Below, piece by piece: positions 1 to 9,880 of a DNA stretch of 33,742 nucleotides. The notes beneath the pieces were generated by a model. That model was not told the origin of the DNA, did not search any database, and worked only from the letters and a program-made list of their open reading frames with translations. The position numbers and the translations under genes are program-made. Positions within the stretch are counted from its first letter, which is position 1. Each line of letters starts with the position of its first letter. This stretch comes from Candidatus Methanomethylophilaceae archaeon (GTDB taxonomy: Archaea > Thermoplasmatota > Thermoplasmata > Methanomassiliicoccales > Methanomethylophilaceae), in the NCBI GenBank assembly GCA_007116915.1, contig SKHQ01000025.1, positions 1-33,742 of the forward strand, in the 5' to 3' direction.

Positions 1-5
1 ACCAC

Positions 6-20
6 CAAAAGTTATTTATT
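6..20 (+). promoter_or_regulatory. putative archaeal BRE/TATA promoter element for the rpS6e operon
   Basis: A+T-rich 'aaaagttatttattgtaa' about 40 nt upstream of the rpS6e ATG at 57. Confidence 0.4.
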
Positions 21-56
21 GTAAACCTCATTAAGGCGGTACCTATAGGTGTTATT

Positions 57-452
57 ATGGCTGAGTTCAAAGCTGTCATCAACGATGCGAAGGCTGGCCG
101 GTCCCACAACGTGAAAGTCTCTGGCCACCATGCCAACTCGCTAATCGGCAAGAGCATCGGAGAGGTAGTTGACGGCATCTTTGTCGGGCTTCCGGGCTAC
201 AAACTGCAGATCACCGGAGGAAGTGACAAGAGCGGTACACCCATGAGGGTGGACCTGCCCGGCAACCGCCGCAGGAAGATACTTCTTTCCGAGAGCAAGG
301 GATTCCACCCCGCCTACGGCGGAGAGAGGAGGCGAAAGGCAATTTGTGGCCGCGTGATATCCTCCGATATCGTCCAGGTAAACATGAAAGTGGACCAGTA
401 CGGATCCAAATCCATAGAGGAGAGCCTCAACCCAACTGAGGAGACTGGATGA
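57..452 (+). CDS. rps6e: 30S ribosomal protein S6e
   Basis: 131 aa ORF with S6e-type motifs ([49 protein letters not shown]); directly upstream of aIF2-gamma as in many archaea. Confidence 0.95.
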   Translation: MAEFKAVINDAKAGRSHNVKVSGHHANSLIGKSIGEVVDGIFVGLPGYKLQITGGSDKSGTPMRVDLPGNRRRKILLSESKGFHPAYGGERRRKAICGRVISSDIVQVNMKVDQYGSKSIEESLNPTEETG

Positions 453-1684
453 AGGTACCTAGGCAACCCGAGCTTAACATCGGCATGATCGGGCATGTTG
501 ACCACGGTAAGACCACTCTGACCAAGGCTCTGAGTGGCGAGTGGACCGACAGGCACTCCGAGGAGATCAAGAGAGGTATCTCCATAAGGCTCGGGTACGC
601 CGACGTCGCATTCTATCATTGCCCCTCCTGCGAGGGGGCTGCAGGGTTCAGTACCAAGGAGGAATGTCCGAACTGCGGTGGCAAGGCTGAGTTCCTGCGC
701 GCCGTTTCATTCGTTGACTCCCCTGGTCACGAGACCCTGATGGCCACAATGCTCTCCGGTGCCGCCCTCATGGACGGCGCCCTGCTTCTAGTGGCGGCCA
801 ACGAGAAGTGCCCCCAGCCGCAGACCAAGGAGCACTTGATGGCCCTCAATATCGTGGGAATCGAGAAGATAATCATCGTCCAGAACAAAGTGGACCTCGT
901 CACACGCGACGAGGCTGTGGACAACTACAGGCAGATCAAGGAGTTCGTCAAAGGCACCATCGCCGAGGACGCACCCATCATCCCGGTATCCGCCCATCAC
1001 GATGTCAACATCGACAAGTTGATCGAGGCCATTGAGACTTATATCGTGGCAGAGGTCAGCCGTGACAACGAGGCCCCCCCGCGCATGTACGTTGCCAGGT
1101 CCTTCGACATCAACAACCCCGGCATAGACCCCGAGGCCCTACGTGGCGGAGTCATCGGTGGTTCCCTGATACAAGGCCGCCTCAAGGTCGGTGACGAATT
1201 ACAGATAGATCCTGGAAGGAAGACCGAGACCGCCGGCAAGGTCAGCTATGAGACGGTTTTCACAACTGTCGAGTCGTTGTTCTCCGGTGGGAAGCTCATC
1301 GATGTCGCCAATTCCGGCGGACTCATTGCGATCGGCACCAAGCTGGATCCTTCATTGACCAAATCAGATTCATTGACTGGCCGTATGGTCGGCAAGCCCG
1401 GCACTCTACCTCCGGTGGTGCAGTCCTTCAACATGCAGGTGCATCTCCTGGAGAGGGTTGTGGGTACCGCCGCCGACCTCAAGGTCGATTCCATCAAGAC
1501 CAACGAACCCCTGATGCTCAGCATCGGTACCGCCACCACCGTCGGTGTGGTGAGCAGCGCCCGCGGAAACTCGGCCCAGGTCGCATTGAAGATACCTGTA
1601 TGCGCCGAGGCTGGGCAGAGGGTCGCCATCTCCCGCCGCATCTCGAGCAAGTGGAGATTGATAGGCTACGGCATAATAGAGTGA
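449..1684 (+). CDS. eif2g: translation initiation factor aIF2 subunit gamma
   Basis: GTPase G1 motif [25 protein letters not shown], zinc-binding CPSC...CPNC; overlaps the rpS6e stop (ATGA). Confidence 0.96.
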   Translation: MKVPRQPELNIGMIGHVDHGKTTLTKALSGEWTDRHSEEIKRGISIRLGYADVAFYHCPSCEGAAGFSTKEECPNCGGKAEFLRAVSFVDSPGHETLMATMLSGAALMDGALLLVAANEKCPQPQTKEHLMALNIVGIEKIIIVQNKVDLVTRDEAVDNYRQIKEFVKGTIAEDAPIIPVSAHHDVNIDKLIEAIETYIVAEVSRDNEAPPRMYVARSFDINNPGIDPEALRGGVIGGSLIQGRLKVGDELQIDPGRKTETAGKVSYETVFTTVESLFSGGKLIDVANSGGLIAIGTKLDPSLTKSDSLTGRMVGKPGTLPPVVQSFNMQVHLLERVVGTAADLKVDSIKTNEPLMLSIGTATTVGVVSSARGNSAQVALKIPVCAEAGQRVAISRRISSKWRLIGYGIIE

Positions 1685-1685
1685 G

Positions 1686-2042
1686 ATGCGCGCCGTCGTT
1701 CTAGACACCAATGCCCTTCTGATGCCTTTCGAGGTCAAACTCAACCTCGACTTAGAACTCAGACGTCTTCTCGGGGACACCCGCGTGGTGGTTCCCGGTC
1801 CGATGGTGGGGGAGCTGAAACGTTGCGGCGCCAAGCACTCAAGGGCCGCCATCGCCCTGGCGCGGAAATATGAGATAATCCACACCGAGAGCAGCGGCGA
1901 TGAGGCAATCATCGAATTGGCCACCAAGCTGGGGGCTTTCGTGGTCACCAACGACAAGGAGCTCCGTGCCCGTCTCCGCCTTCTAAAGATACCTTTGATA
2001 TACCTGCGGTCCGGCACCCATGCCGTGCTTGAGGAGTATTAG
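1686..2042 (+). CDS. PIN-domain protein (FCF1/Utp24-like rRNA-processing nuclease family)
   Basis: LDTNALLMPFE N-terminus and conserved acidic residues (TNDKELRARL); follows aIF2-gamma. Confidence 0.8.
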   Translation: MRAVVLDTNALLMPFEVKLNLDLELRRLLGDTRVVVPGPMVGELKRCGAKHSRAAIALARKYEIIHTESSGDEAIIELATKLGAFVVTNDKELRARLRLLKIPLIYLRSGTHAVLEEY

Positions 2043-2959
2043 ATCAGAGGGCGTGGGATATCATCACTGTCCTTCAAGCTCGGTTTCTTACCCAATTGTC
2101 CGAGCTTTATCTCCATCAGGTTCTTGCCCGTTTCGTTGGCAGCGTATACCGGTACCTTGTCCCCTCCTTGTAGAAGAGCCATGTCCTTGGCCAGATTGCG
2201 GATGTGCAGTGAGGCGCAACCAGTGACGATGTCGCAGTTCTCGAATAGTTTCCGGGCACAATCCTCGTCAACCCCGGTGGTGTGCACCGCGAACAACATG
2301 ACATCGTCACCGTAACGTCTGCGTAGCTCAGCAGCATCGTCGCCATCGGTCAAGGTGACTCCAAGTTTTTTGAAACCCATGGATCGGGCGAGTTCGACGC
2401 CTCGAATCTGGTCGATCTCACCGGCCAGAGTCCTGTCCGCCCCGATTTTATCCACGACCTCAGGGACCACTTCAACGGACACGATACCCGATATGCGACC
2501 GCCGAGGCCCTGTATCATACGAGGATCGTCGACCACACAGGTGCCGGCTCCGTCGCTGGCTATCACCGCTGCATCCAGTAGACCCTCTCCGACCGCCAGG
2601 CATAAAAGCTCTGAGACGCCGAAACTCAGGAAATCGTCCAGGAACATCGAACGCGATGACGTGCACATCCCGAAATCGCGGATTCGGAACTCGATGTTCT
2701 CACGGATGCTCTTCTCATCCAGCTTATCTATCCCACGGTACTTTTTGAACAAGGGGCAGTAATCGATCAACGGCTCCCCCACCTCGACCACACGGCCGTC
2801 CTCGATGACGACCCGGGCCCTACCCATCGCTTCCATCACATGCCTGACCATTCTATCGGATAGGCAACCCCTCAGTATGTATAATAAACTAACTTCAGTC
2901 GGTTCATAGGACATATTCTGGAGCATTATGGGATCATCATCCATGAGCAGGAGATGCAA
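2039..2959 (-). CDS. methanogenesis marker protein 8 (DUF2099 family); true start may be an ATG downstream of the TTG at 2959
   Basis: Recognised family pattern: RVVEVGEPLIDYCPLFKKYRG, FGMCTSSR, AAVIASDGAGTCVVDDPRMIQGLGGRISGIV, TLAGEIDQIRGVELARSMGFKKLGVTLTDG. Confidence 0.8.
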   Translation of the reverse strand: MHLLLMDDDPIMLQNMSYEPTEVSLLYILRGCLSDRMVRHVMEAMGRARVVIEDGRVVEVGEPLIDYCPLFKKYRGIDKLDEKSIRENIEFRIRDFGMCTSSRSMFLDDFLSFGVSELLCLAVGEGLLDAAVIASDGAGTCVVDDPRMIQGLGGRISGIVSVEVVPEVVDKIGADRTLAGEIDQIRGVELARSMGFKKLGVTLTDGDDAAELRRRYGDDVMLFAVHTTGVDEDCARKLFENCDIVTGCASLHIRNLAKDMALLQGGDKVPVYAANETGKNLMEIKLGQLGKKPSLKDSDDIPRPLI

Positions 2960-3949
2960 TCACCGGGAGGCTCGTCCGTTCATCTCGTCCGACCCTAACC
3001 GATCCAGGGCGGGAGTGTCTGAATAGCTCTCTTCATTCTGATTCCAGAGGCTGCCTATGTACAGCTCATAGTCCCTCGGGGACACCTTTGAGAAACCGCT
3101 GTATGGGTAATTCGTCATCTCGCCGAAGTACAACCTCCCGTTCATGGAGAAGAAGTCGACACGGACCATGTCCAATGGTTTTGCCAGTGCCTCGGCGATA
3201 GAGATCATCTCTTCCAACCCCTCTGGTCGGGGAACATGGTCCCGAGGGGGATGGTTCCAGAATACGTCTTGTCGCTCCCAGTCGCGGTTGAAAACCGTGC
3301 AGGTCTGATTGTCCCAATCATCGCACAACCCATGGTGGACGTGGATCATGACACAACGTCCGTTAATCATATGGAGTTTGTAATCTACCGGCAGCCGTCC
3401 TTCCTCATCCCTTATCAGGGGCTCGATGAGAACCTTCCGGGGAATGTTGAGGTATCCCCATTCGTGTTTGAAGCATGCATAGGGGATCTTCAGTTGCTTG
3501 GTGAAATTGCGGATCACCGCTCCCCTGTCGATGACTTGGTCATTCGTGACTATCAGGTTCGCACCGGAACGGTGGTTTGTTTTGATGACGTATTCATCTG
3601 GTAATTCATCGAAAGGTATTGTTCGCGGGTCATCGGTAACATGCAGGTGGGGGATGCATATCTCATCCGCCTTCTCTTGACCGATTATGTCCGTTATGTA
3701 CTCCCGTACCCGGTATTTGTCGGCGACCACGGTTAACAATGGGTTCCGGTCTTTGACCTTCTTGAAGTTGACCTTCTCATTGAAGCTGGTAGGGTGTTTC
3801 AAGTTGAGTCTGTAACCCGTCCTTCTTTTGAACCGGATCCTAAGTATCGGGTAGCCGAGCGACCTCTCGAGTAGGTTGAAGCAGGGCCCGCCTATCGCGT
3901 TGAACGCCCAAGTGTTGGAAAACCATTCCGAAAAACGATTCTTGGTCAT
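2960..3949 (-). CDS. TupA-like ATP-grasp family protein (polysaccharide/cell-envelope type)
   Basis: HPTSFNEKVNFKKVKDRNPLLTVVADKYRVREYI, YVIKTNHRSGANLIV, LIRDEEGRLPVDYKLHMINGRC, VRVDFFSMNGRLYFGEMTNYPYSGF. Confidence 0.8.
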   Translation of the reverse strand: MTKNRFSEWFSNTWAFNAIGGPCFNLLERSLGYPILRIRFKRRTGYRLNLKHPTSFNEKVNFKKVKDRNPLLTVVADKYRVREYITDIIGQEKADEICIPHLHVTDDPRTIPFDELPDEYVIKTNHRSGANLIVTNDQVIDRGAVIRNFTKQLKIPYACFKHEWGYLNIPRKVLIEPLIRDEEGRLPVDYKLHMINGRCVMIHVHHGLCDDWDNQTCTVFNRDWERQDVFWNHPPRDHVPRPEGLEEMISIAEALAKPLDMVRVDFFSMNGRLYFGEMTNYPYSGFSKVSPRDYELYIGSLWNQNEESYSDTPALDRLGSDEMNGRASR

Positions 3950-4113
3950 AGTCCGCCCAGCTTCATGTCATTAGGGTATTACCACTTATTCAATCCTTCT
4001 GTAGGCAGTCGCGGGATTATGCAGTCTGAACTCCAATCAAATCCATTTCCCATGATTCCCGGAATCTAAGAATGGAATAAAGTAAAGGGCGACACATATC
4101 CGATAATGAATAC

Positions 4114-4833
4114 ATGCTGCATCGCCGACTAGACAATCACCTCGTTGCCGAGAACCTCGCAGCCTCTCGTTCCAAGGCCGCACATCTCATTCGTACCGGT
4201 GCGGTGAGAGTCAACGGCAAGGTGGTGGGTAAACTATCCTACAGCGTCAAACCCGGTGATGTGGTGGAGCTGGAGCCTTTTCTATACGTCGGCCGAGGAG
4301 GGTACAAACTCCAAGCCGCCTTGGATGCTTTCCGCATTGATTGCAAAGGCCTCAACGTTTTGGACGTCGGGTGCTCCGAAGGAGGGTTCACTGACTGCCT
4401 TCTGCGCAACGGAGCCAGTACTGTGACGGCGGTAGATATTGCCGTTGATGTGATCAACACCACGCTCCGCGATGATTCCAGAGTCACGTTCAAAGGAGGA
4501 ATCGATGCCACCGATTCTGAAAAACTGGCTAGCGCTTTGAACGATGAAAAGTTTCCTCTTATCGTGATGGATGTCACCGGGGAGCTCTTGGAGGAGTTAT
4601 TGGATTCTACGGCGCCGCGGTTGCAAGAGGAAGGAGTGATGATAGCCCTATTGAAGCCACAATACGAGGAGGGAAGGGAGTTTGTGGCGGAAGAAACTGG
4701 TTTAGAGGTGCTCCAGAGGGCCCTCGGACTGCGTCGGGGGGGCCTACTGCCCATGGACTGGACGGAATCTCCGATAAGGGGCGGAAGTAAGAACCGCGGC
4801 AACCGGGAATTCCTTCTGATGTTCACCCATTGA
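4114..4833 (+). CDS. tlyA: TlyA family RNA methyltransferase (S4 + FtsJ-like domains)
   Basis: RLDNHLVAENLAASRSKAAHLIRTGAVRVNGKVV (S4), YVGRGGYKLQAALDAF, VLDVGCSEGGFTDCLLRNGA, LLKPQYE. Confidence 0.88.
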   Translation: MLHRRLDNHLVAENLAASRSKAAHLIRTGAVRVNGKVVGKLSYSVKPGDVVELEPFLYVGRGGYKLQAALDAFRIDCKGLNVLDVGCSEGGFTDCLLRNGASTVTAVDIAVDVINTTLRDDSRVTFKGGIDATDSEKLASALNDEKFPLIVMDVTGELLEELLDSTAPRLQEEGVMIALLKPQYEEGREFVAEETGLEVLQRALGLRRGGLLPMDWTESPIRGGSKNRGNREFLLMFTH

Positions 4834-4902
4834 TGCCAACATGTTTTTACCGTATTCAAACGATACAAGTCAAACCTTGTCTGGAACTCGCGGTGGTTAC
4901 GA

Positions 4903-5559
4903 ATGAATGAGAAATACCTATCAGCCCTGAGGAAGGTAGCACTTCTAGGAGGGATGCATAACTACATAGCCATATCCTCGCGTGAGCTGGGCGAGGCGTT
5001 GGACATGAGCCAGCAATCAGCATCCAAACGCATATTGGAGCTTCTGGAAGACGGACTGATCGAGCGGGACCTCGGTGCAAGGCGGCAGCGCATCAGACTC
5101 ACCGACAAAGGGGTCGAGGACCTGCGCAAGGAGTACGTCGAATACCGCCGCATCTTCGAACTGACCGACCACGTCATACTGCACGGCACCATCTCCACCG
5201 GTTTGGGGGAGGGAGGGTACTACATCTGTCAGAGCCAGTACCTCGAACAGTTCATAATTCATTTGGATTTCAAACCCTACGAGGGGACACTCAACATCAA
5301 GCTCGACAAGGAGGACGTGGGCAAACTCCAGATAATCAAGGACAGCCCCGGCCACCTGATCAAAGGCTTCTCCCGGGAAGGTAGGACATTCGGCGATGTC
5401 ACTGCCTACAAGGCCAAGATACGCAACATCGATTGTGCCGTGGTCATACCGGACCGTTCCCACTACGATGATGTCATCGAAGTGGTTTGCCAGTACCATC
5501 TCCGCCGCACCCTCAGCATCTCCGACGGGGATCGCGTAGAGGTCCGTGTGGAGATCTAA
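4903..5559 (+). CDS. ribK: CTP-dependent riboflavin kinase with N-terminal winged HTH (DUF120)
   Basis: N-terminal MarR-like HTH, then STGLGEGGYYICQSQY..F...LDFKPYEGTLNIKLD and GDVTAYKAKI...AVVIPDRSHYDDVIEV, typical of archaeal RibK. Confidence 0.93.
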   Translation: MNEKYLSALRKVALLGGMHNYIAISSRELGEALDMSQQSASKRILELLEDGLIERDLGARRQRIRLTDKGVEDLRKEYVEYRRIFELTDHVILHGTISTGLGEGGYYICQSQYLEQFIIHLDFKPYEGTLNIKLDKEDVGKLQIIKDSPGHLIKGFSREGRTFGDVTAYKAKIRNIDCAVVIPDRSHYDDVIEVVCQYHLRRTLSISDGDRVEVRVEI

Positions 5560-6365
5560 GGGCTGAGGCTTTCTACCATAGAGCGGAATACTGCCAGGCC
5601 ATCGCCCTCTTTCTTGTGGCGGCGGGTCCAGTCCGGAGCAGTGTAAGCATCCAGGGCCCTCTCGGGGTGGGGCATCAGGCCCAACACGTTTCCGGCGGGG
5701 TTGCATATACCGGCGATGTCAGATGCCGAACCGTTGGGGTTCCAGGGGTAGCCAGCGGACCTACCGTCCGGGCTGACATAGCGGAACACCACTTGGTCAT
5801 TGTCCTCCAGACGGTCGACGAAACGACGGTCGGCGCTCATCAGCTTTCCCTCCGCATGGGCGCTGGGGAACATTACCGTCCTGCCTCTTCCGATCTTCTT
5901 GGTGAAAATGCACTTGCCGCGGCTTTCGTTGCGCAGATACGTCGGCCGGCACTCGAAACGGCCGGAGTCATTGGTGAACAGCGCTGCGGTGGGGACGTCA
6001 CTGATGCCATCAGTAGCGGGTAGGAGTCCAAGTTCGACCAATATCTGGAACCCGTTGCAGATTCCGATAACCGGCTTCTCGGCCACCACGAAATCCTTTA
6101 TCTCCTTTCCGAGAGCACTCTTCGCCCGAGCAGCGAATATAGCTCCGGCGCGGACATAGTCCCCAGCAGAGAATCCGCCCGGGAATGCCAGGGCGTCGTA
6201 GTCTTCCAGACTTCGGCGTGCCGAAGCGGCGCCATGTCCGGTCAGCTGGTTTAGATGGACCATCTCCGGGCTGCAGCCCACCGCTGCGAAGGCGCGGTGG
6301 GTCTCCTCCTCACAGTTCGTGCCCTCTATGCGCAGAACGCATACCTTGATTTCCTCTGGTCTCAT
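5556..6365 (-). CDS. purQ: phosphoribosylformylglycinamidine synthase subunit PurQ
   Basis: Glutamine amidotransferase class I: EGTNCEEETHRAFAAVGC, PGGFSAGDYVRAG, GICNGFQILVELGLLP, GLMPHPERA; likely start ATGAGACCAGAGGAA at 6365, not the longer ORF start at 6485. Confidence 0.93.
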   Translation of the reverse strand: MRPEEIKVCVLRIEGTNCEEETHRAFAAVGCSPEMVHLNQLTGHGAASARRSLEDYDALAFPGGFSAGDYVRAGAIFAARAKSALGKEIKDFVVAEKPVIGICNGFQILVELGLLPATDGISDVPTAALFTNDSGRFECRPTYLRNESRGKCIFTKKIGRGRTVMFPSAHAEGKLMSADRRFVDRLEDNDQVVFRYVSPDGRSAGYPWNPNGSASDIAGICNPAGNVLGLMPHPERALDAYTAPDWTRRHKKEGDGLAVFRSMVESLSP

Positions 6366-6370
6366 CCTTT

Positions 6371-8692
6371 TCACCCCATTATTTTCCATATGGGCTCGTT
6401 CCAGGCCTTCTTCAGCTTGTCCAGCGCCATGTCTATGCCGCCGCCGTGTATCATAAGCGAAGGACCCCCCGCCACTCCGACCCATTGTGCATGGGCGCCC
6501 ATGAGGGCGATCCAGTCCTCCTCATGATCCGATGAGACTTCTACGATCCAACGTCCGTTGCTCTCCGAGAACAGCATATCAGACGGTTCCAGGTCGCCAA
6601 GGCCTTTTAGTTGAATGCTGGCCCCCATCGAGCCGCCTATGCACATCTCGGCCAATGCCACCGCCAATCCTCCATCGGAGCAGTCGTGGCAACTTTTCAC
6701 CATGCCCTTGGACATGGCTTTGAGCATGAGGTCCATTTTATCCTTCAAGGCTTCCAGGTCCACGGAGGGAACCTCGCCGCCCTCACCGCCGTAGAGGCGA
6801 TAGAGGAGCGAACCGCCCATCTCACGCAGGGTCTTTCCCACCACGTATATGGAATTACCCGCCTCCTTAAGGTCGGAAGTGACGCATTTCCTCACGTCTT
6901 CTACGATGCCGACGCCCATTATCATCGGAGTGGGCAGAGCTCCGCCCTTCGGGCTCTCATTGTAAAGACTAACGTTACCGGATGGTATCGGCAGCTCCAG
7001 GAATGCGGCCGCCTCTCCTAGGCCGCGAACGGCCTCCCGGAACTGTCCCAGTCGGTCGGGCTTCTCGGGGTTGCCGAAGTTGAGGCAGTCCGTCAGTGAA
7101 TGGGGTCTCGCACCCACTGCCACCAGGTTACGGCAGGTCTCGTCGACTGCCGACATACCGCCCCGGTAAGGGTCAAGGGATGTGAACCAAGGGTTGCAGC
7201 CGACGGCTGTGGCCAATCCTCTCCAACTGTCGTGAAGGGGTCTGAGGACGGCAGCGTCACCAGGGCCGGTGTCGTTGGACTCTCCCACCAGGGGTCTGAG
7301 GACGGTGGCAGCACGCACGTCATGGTCGTACTGCCTTATTGCCCACTCCTTAGACGCCACGTTGGGGTCGGAGAGCAGCCCTAGCAAGACCTTCTCATTG
7401 GCAGGCAGGTTAGGGACAACCTCTCCCGCCTCTCCCTGTGGCATCATGATCTCATAAGGCCGGCAGTACTCAGGCCCGCCGGTAAGGAATTGGAGATCCA
7501 TCTCGAATATCTTCTCGTCGCCCCACATGATGGTGGTGCGCTTCTCCGCCACCGTGGTAGCCACCACGGTTGCCAGCACATCCCAGGTCCGGAACACGTC
7601 GAGTATCGCTTCGACCTTGTCCTCAGTGGTGGCCAGCATCATCCTCTCTTGGGACTCTGACACCCATATCTCCCACGGGGCCAGGCCCTCCTCCTTGAGG
7701 GGCACACGGTCAAGATGCATCACCGCGCCGCAGTCCGCGTCCAAGGCCATTTCGCCCACGACACAGCTGAGGCCCCCGCCTCCGAGGTCCTTCATACCGG
7801 TTATCAGTCCGAGGCGGTTGACCTCCAGACAGGCATGTATCAAAGGCTCCTTGGTGATGGGATCCCCTAACTGCACCGACCCCCGAGATTCTTCTTCGGA
7901 GGTCTCCTTCAGCTCGACAGAGGCGAAGGTGACGCCGTGAATGCCGTCACGTCCGGTCCGTCCGCCGCAGAGGATCAACACCTCTCCCGCACCGCCCACG
8001 AAATTGTTGCAAATCTCGGACCTCTTGACGATTCCCAAGCAGCCGACGTTCACGAGACAGTTGCCGGTGTAGCGGTCATCGAAGAAGAAAGCACCGCTAA
8101 CGGTGGGCACACCGACGCGGTTGCCGTAGTCACGGATACCGGAGACCACGCCATCCATCAGATAGCGGGGATGTTTAGCACCCGGAGGAAGGGGCGCATC
8201 GGAGTCTATCGGTCCGAAGCAGAGAGGATCGACGAGGGCGATGGGTTGTGCGCCCATGCACACCACGTCCCGTAGAATGCCACCTATCCCGGTGGCTGCT
8301 CCGCCGTATGGTTCGATGGCGGAGGGATGGTTATGGCTCTCCAGACGGAGGGCGTAAGCGTAATCGTCATTAAAGGCCATCACTCCCGCGTCGCCCCGGG
8401 CCAGGACGTCGGGGTGGTCAATGGCGAAGACGAACTCTTTCAGATGGACCCGCGAGCTCTTGTAACAACAGTGTTCGCTCCATGCCTGGCCAATGGATTG
8501 GAGTTCAATATCGGTCGGGGAGCGTCCCTCATTGGCGAAGTACTCTCTGACGGTCTTCATCTCGTCGAGTGACAGGCTCAGGCCCATCTCCCGCGACATC
8601 TCCATAAGCTGTTCATCACTGGCTGCATGGATGTCAACCTCCACTACGGGAGGGTCCTGCAGCTTCCGGGTCATCAGGCTGTCCAATGCCAT
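6371..8692 (-). CDS. purL: phosphoribosylformylglycinamidine synthase subunit PurL
   Basis: 773 aa; QAWSEHCCYKSSR, LRLESHNHPSAIEPYGGAATGIGGI.RDV, DLGGGGLSC, NFGNPEKPD. Confidence 0.96.
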   Translation of the reverse strand: MALDSLMTRKLQDPPVVEVDIHAASDEQLMEMSREMGLSLSLDEMKTVREYFANEGRSPTDIELQSIGQAWSEHCCYKSSRVHLKEFVFAIDHPDVLARGDAGVMAFNDDYAYALRLESHNHPSAIEPYGGAATGIGGILRDVVCMGAQPIALVDPLCFGPIDSDAPLPPGAKHPRYLMDGVVSGIRDYGNRVGVPTVSGAFFFDDRYTGNCLVNVGCLGIVKRSEICNNFVGGAGEVLILCGGRTGRDGIHGVTFASVELKETSEEESRGSVQLGDPITKEPLIHACLEVNRLGLITGMKDLGGGGLSCVVGEMALDADCGAVMHLDRVPLKEEGLAPWEIWVSESQERMMLATTEDKVEAILDVFRTWDVLATVVATTVAEKRTTIMWGDEKIFEMDLQFLTGGPEYCRPYEIMMPQGEAGEVVPNLPANEKVLLGLLSDPNVASKEWAIRQYDHDVRAATVLRPLVGESNDTGPGDAAVLRPLHDSWRGLATAVGCNPWFTSLDPYRGGMSAVDETCRNLVAVGARPHSLTDCLNFGNPEKPDRLGQFREAVRGLGEAAAFLELPIPSGNVSLYNESPKGGALPTPMIMGVGIVEDVRKCVTSDLKEAGNSIYVVGKTLREMGGSLLYRLYGGEGGEVPSVDLEALKDKMDLMLKAMSKGMVKSCHDCSDGGLAVALAEMCIGGSMGASIQLKGLGDLEPSDMLFSESNGRWIVEVSSDHEEDWIALMGAHAQWVGVAGGPSLMIHGGGIDMALDKLKKAWNEPIWKIMG

Positions 8693-8696
8693 TTTA

Positions 8697-8936
8697 TCAC
8701 TTTAGCTGAACGCTGTAGCTCTGAATCACGGGGTTGGCCAGAAGTTTCCGGCACATCTCCTCACAGGCCTGCACGGCCTCATCGCCCTCGAGGTCCAGTT
8801 CCACTTGGAAGAATTTCATTGACCGGACGGAACTGATTCCTTCGAATCCTAGGAGCTCCAGCGCCTTTTTCGTATTCTGGCCCTCAGGGTCGGCGACCCC
8901 CTTTTTCAACTCTATTCTAATCTCAGCGACCGCCAT
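8697..8936 (-). CDS. purS: phosphoribosylformylglycinamidine synthase subunit PurS
   Basis: 79 aa; ELKKGVADPEGQNTKKALELLGFEGISSVRSMKFFQVEL; adjacent to purL. Confidence 0.93.
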   Translation of the reverse strand: MAVAEIRIELKKGVADPEGQNTKKALELLGFEGISSVRSMKFFQVELDLEGDEAVQACEEMCRKLLANPVIQSYSVQLK

Positions 8937-8967
8937 TAACTGAGTGTATCAAAGTAGAATACTTAAG

Positions 8968-9789
8968 TCATTCTTCATCACGGGCCGCTTTCCTGGCGAA
9001 CACCAGGTAGCCGGTATGGCCGAGGGTGTCGAAGGACGGCCTGACACCGCCGGGATGGACATCCATCTCCCGTTGTATGTTCTCCAGGGCCCGGACCTCA
9101 ACGTATCCCCGGCTCCGCAGTTCTTTCACCGTCGCCTCAAGTTGATTGGTGTTCGGTATGTAGGCGCAAAACATTCCACCCATTCTGAGCATCGGTTCGA
9201 CGGCATCCATGGCCTCCCAGGGTACGGGCATGTCCATGACGACAGCGTCGGCGGTGATGTCCACGGTGGTTTCGATGGCGTCACCGATCGTATATGACCA
9301 GCGGTGCTGCATACCTGCCCGGGATATGTTCCTGCCCGCCCGTTTTGCATACTCATCACGCAACTCGATGGTATGCAGCACACCCTCCTCTGGAAGGGCT
9401 CGTAACAGGGCTATGCTCAGGGCACCGGAACCGGCACCGACCTCCAGGACCGTTCTGCAGGAAGGGATGTCACATTCCAGTACTATGGTGGCAGCATCCT
9501 TGGGAGTGACCACCTGGGCGCCCCTCTCCACCGAAGTCATGAGGTCGCTGACTCTGGGACGGAAAACATGCATCACCTTCCCCGCCAACTTGATAACATC
9601 ACCATCGCCGAGGGCGAGAAGACGGTCCCCGTCCAGTGTTCCCAACGATGCCATCTTCATCATGCCCGTCTGGGCACGGAACCAGTGCTTCCTTCCCTGG
9701 TTGTCCAGGATGAAAAGGTATTCGCCCTCTGTGAAAGTCATATGCTCACCGTCAGTCGATAGAGTGGCGGTGGTTATTACCTTTTCCAA
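8968..9789 (-). CDS. trmI: tRNA (adenine-N1)-methyltransferase, TrmI family
   Basis: FTEGEYLFILDNQGRKHWF, RGAQVVTPKDAATIVLECDIPSCRTVLEVGAGSGALSIALLRAL, IPNTNQLEATVKELRSRG. Confidence 0.85.
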   Translation of the reverse strand: MEKVITTATLSTDGEHMTFTEGEYLFILDNQGRKHWFRAQTGMMKMASLGTLDGDRLLALGDGDVIKLAGKVMHVFRPRVSDLMTSVERGAQVVTPKDAATIVLECDIPSCRTVLEVGAGSGALSIALLRALPEEGVLHTIELRDEYAKRAGRNISRAGMQHRWSYTIGDAIETTVDITADAVVMDMPVPWEAMDAVEPMLRMGGMFCAYIPNTNQLEATVKELRSRGYVEVRALENIQREMDVHPGGVRPSFDTLGHTGYLVFARKAARDEE

Positions 9790-9857
9790 ACCCGTGACGA
9801 CATTGACAGCTGCCCGCTATCCTCTTAACGCTGAGGTGTTTTTCATAATATTTTTAT

Positions 9858-9875
9858 ATTGTTCTATACTACAAT
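9858..9875. promoter_or_regulatory. imperfect dyad ATTGT-N8-ACAAT upstream of the HTH gene (candidate operator)
   Basis: ATTGT at 9858-9862 and ACAAT at 9871-9875 in an A+T-rich tract just 5' of the ATG at 9881. Confidence 0.3.
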
Positions 9876-9880
9876 TGTGT

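Noticed and set aside
2043-2315. Amber read-through extension of the PIN protein
   Set aside because: After TAG the frame stays open to 2315, but this is antisense to the conserved mmp8 gene and shows no domain, so TAG most likely acts as a true stop here.
6366-6485. N-terminal extension of the PurQ ORF
   Set aside because: Overlaps the end of purL out of frame; conserved PurQ sequence begins at MRPEEIKVCVLRIEGTNCEE.
9209-9880. N-terminal 224 codons of the 475-aa plus-strand ORF
   Set aside because: Antisense to trmI; the real gene starts at ATG 9881 after an A+T-rich promoter.
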